NCBI GenBank assembly: GCA_021298235.1
Contig: JAJTDX010000106.1
Location: 1 to 6,840, forward strand
Length of the DNA stretch: 6,840 bases
Direction of reading: 5' to 3'
Source of the DNA: Cryomorphaceae bacterium
Lineage (GTDB): Bacteria; Bacteroidota; Bacteroidia; Flavobacteriales; Crocinitomicaceae
Made by a program: the position numbers and the translations under genes. The notes under the pieces were generated by a model. That model saw only the letters and a list, made by a program, of their open reading frames with translations. It searched no databases and had not been told where the DNA came from. Of this stretch, positions 6,551-6,840 are shown in pieces (positions within the stretch are counted from its first letter, which is position 1; each line of letters begins with the position of its first letter).

Positions 6551-6840
6551 ATGCTTCCATCGGACATACATGCGAAGACCATTTTGATTTCACCCTTGAA
6601 TTGGGGATTTGGCCATGTAGCGAGATGTATTCCAATCATTCATCAGTTACTAAAAAACAATAACCGAATACTTATTGCGTGTGATGAGGAACAGAGGCGA
6701 ATTTTTGAATCGTATTTTCCTGAGGTGGAATACATTCATCATCGCGGGTATCCGTTTCGATTTTCTGGTAATTCGTCTTTTCGTAAAGATTTGTTCTTAC
6801 GTCTTCCGCAGTTAATTCGTAGGCTAAAAAAAGAAAAGGA
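6551..6840 (+). CDS. GT-B glycosyltransferase (MurG/UGT-like), N-terminal part
   Basis: The first 96 codons of a likely glycosyltransferase, cut by the window edge. The protein begins MLPSDIHAKTILISPLNWGF and continues GHVARCIPIIHQLLKNNNRI. The NWGxGHxxRCIPI pattern (17-29), directly after a first hydrophobic beta strand, is characteristic of Bacteroidota GT-B glycosyltransferases related to MurG and the UDP-glycosyltransferases, where this Gly-rich loop shapes the acceptor-side Rossmann domain. A second strand (ILIACDEEQRR, 40-50) and EYIHHRGYPF (60-69) also fit. There is no signal peptide, so it should work at the cytoplasmic face. Donor and acceptor cannot be told, because the nucleotide-sugar-binding half is missing. 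The ATG is the first after an in-frame stop at 6539-6541. It lies 28 bases after the surface-protein stop with no clear terminator, so read-through or co-transcription is likely. Confidence 0.78.
   Translation, partial: MLPSDIHAKTILISPLNWGFGHVARCIPIIHQLLKNNNRILIACDEEQRRIFESYFPEVEYIHHRGYPFRFSGNSSFRKDLFLRLPQLIRRLKKEK

Overview
The window reads as chromosomal DNA from a Bacteroidota species, probably Flavobacteriia-like. The evidence is the type IX secretion (T9SS) type A C-terminal sorting domain on a very large surface protein, the choice of repeat domains (YDG, FN3, choice-of-anchor-D-like, and the Bacteroidota 'SGSNLTGNI' Ig-like domain), moderately AT-rich DNA, and start codons without Shine-Dalgarno sequences. 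I cannot name a species.

Layout: (1) 1-530, minus strand: the N-terminal 176 codons of a secreted PhoD-family alkaline phosphatase/phosphodiesterase, cut by the window edge. (2) 531-738: an AT-rich divergent intergenic region holding weak candidate promoters for both directions and a GC-rich palindrome. (3) 739-6522, plus strand: one 1927-residue secreted mosaic protein that fills most of the window. In order it has an unusually long signal-peptide region, a jelly-roll-like domain, FN3, Ig-like repeat A1, two YDG repeats, a Big-like domain, a second jelly-roll-like domain, a choice-of-anchor-D-like domain, Ig-like repeat A2, a PPC-like domain, a parallel-beta-helix-like stretch, an unassigned beta-rich region, and the T9SS type A tail. 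I see no enzyme active-site signature in it; adhesin or matrix protein is the best guess. (4) 6551-6840, plus strand: the first 96 codons of a GT-B (MurG/UGT-like) glycosyltransferase, 28 bases after the large gene and cut by the window edge.

The first two genes make exported proteins. The glycosyltransferase is probably cytoplasmic and, given the short gap, may be co-transcribed with the large gene, but nothing in the sequence proves a shared pathway. I found no RNA gene, CRISPR array, insertion sequence or convincing terminator. The window looks like an ordinary Bacteroidota surface-protein locus rather than a new defence or mobile system. The points most worth a second look are the long N-terminal extension, a G7 tract that could switch the large gene off, the domain mosaic itself, and a PhoD homologue whose leader lacks a twin-arginine motif.
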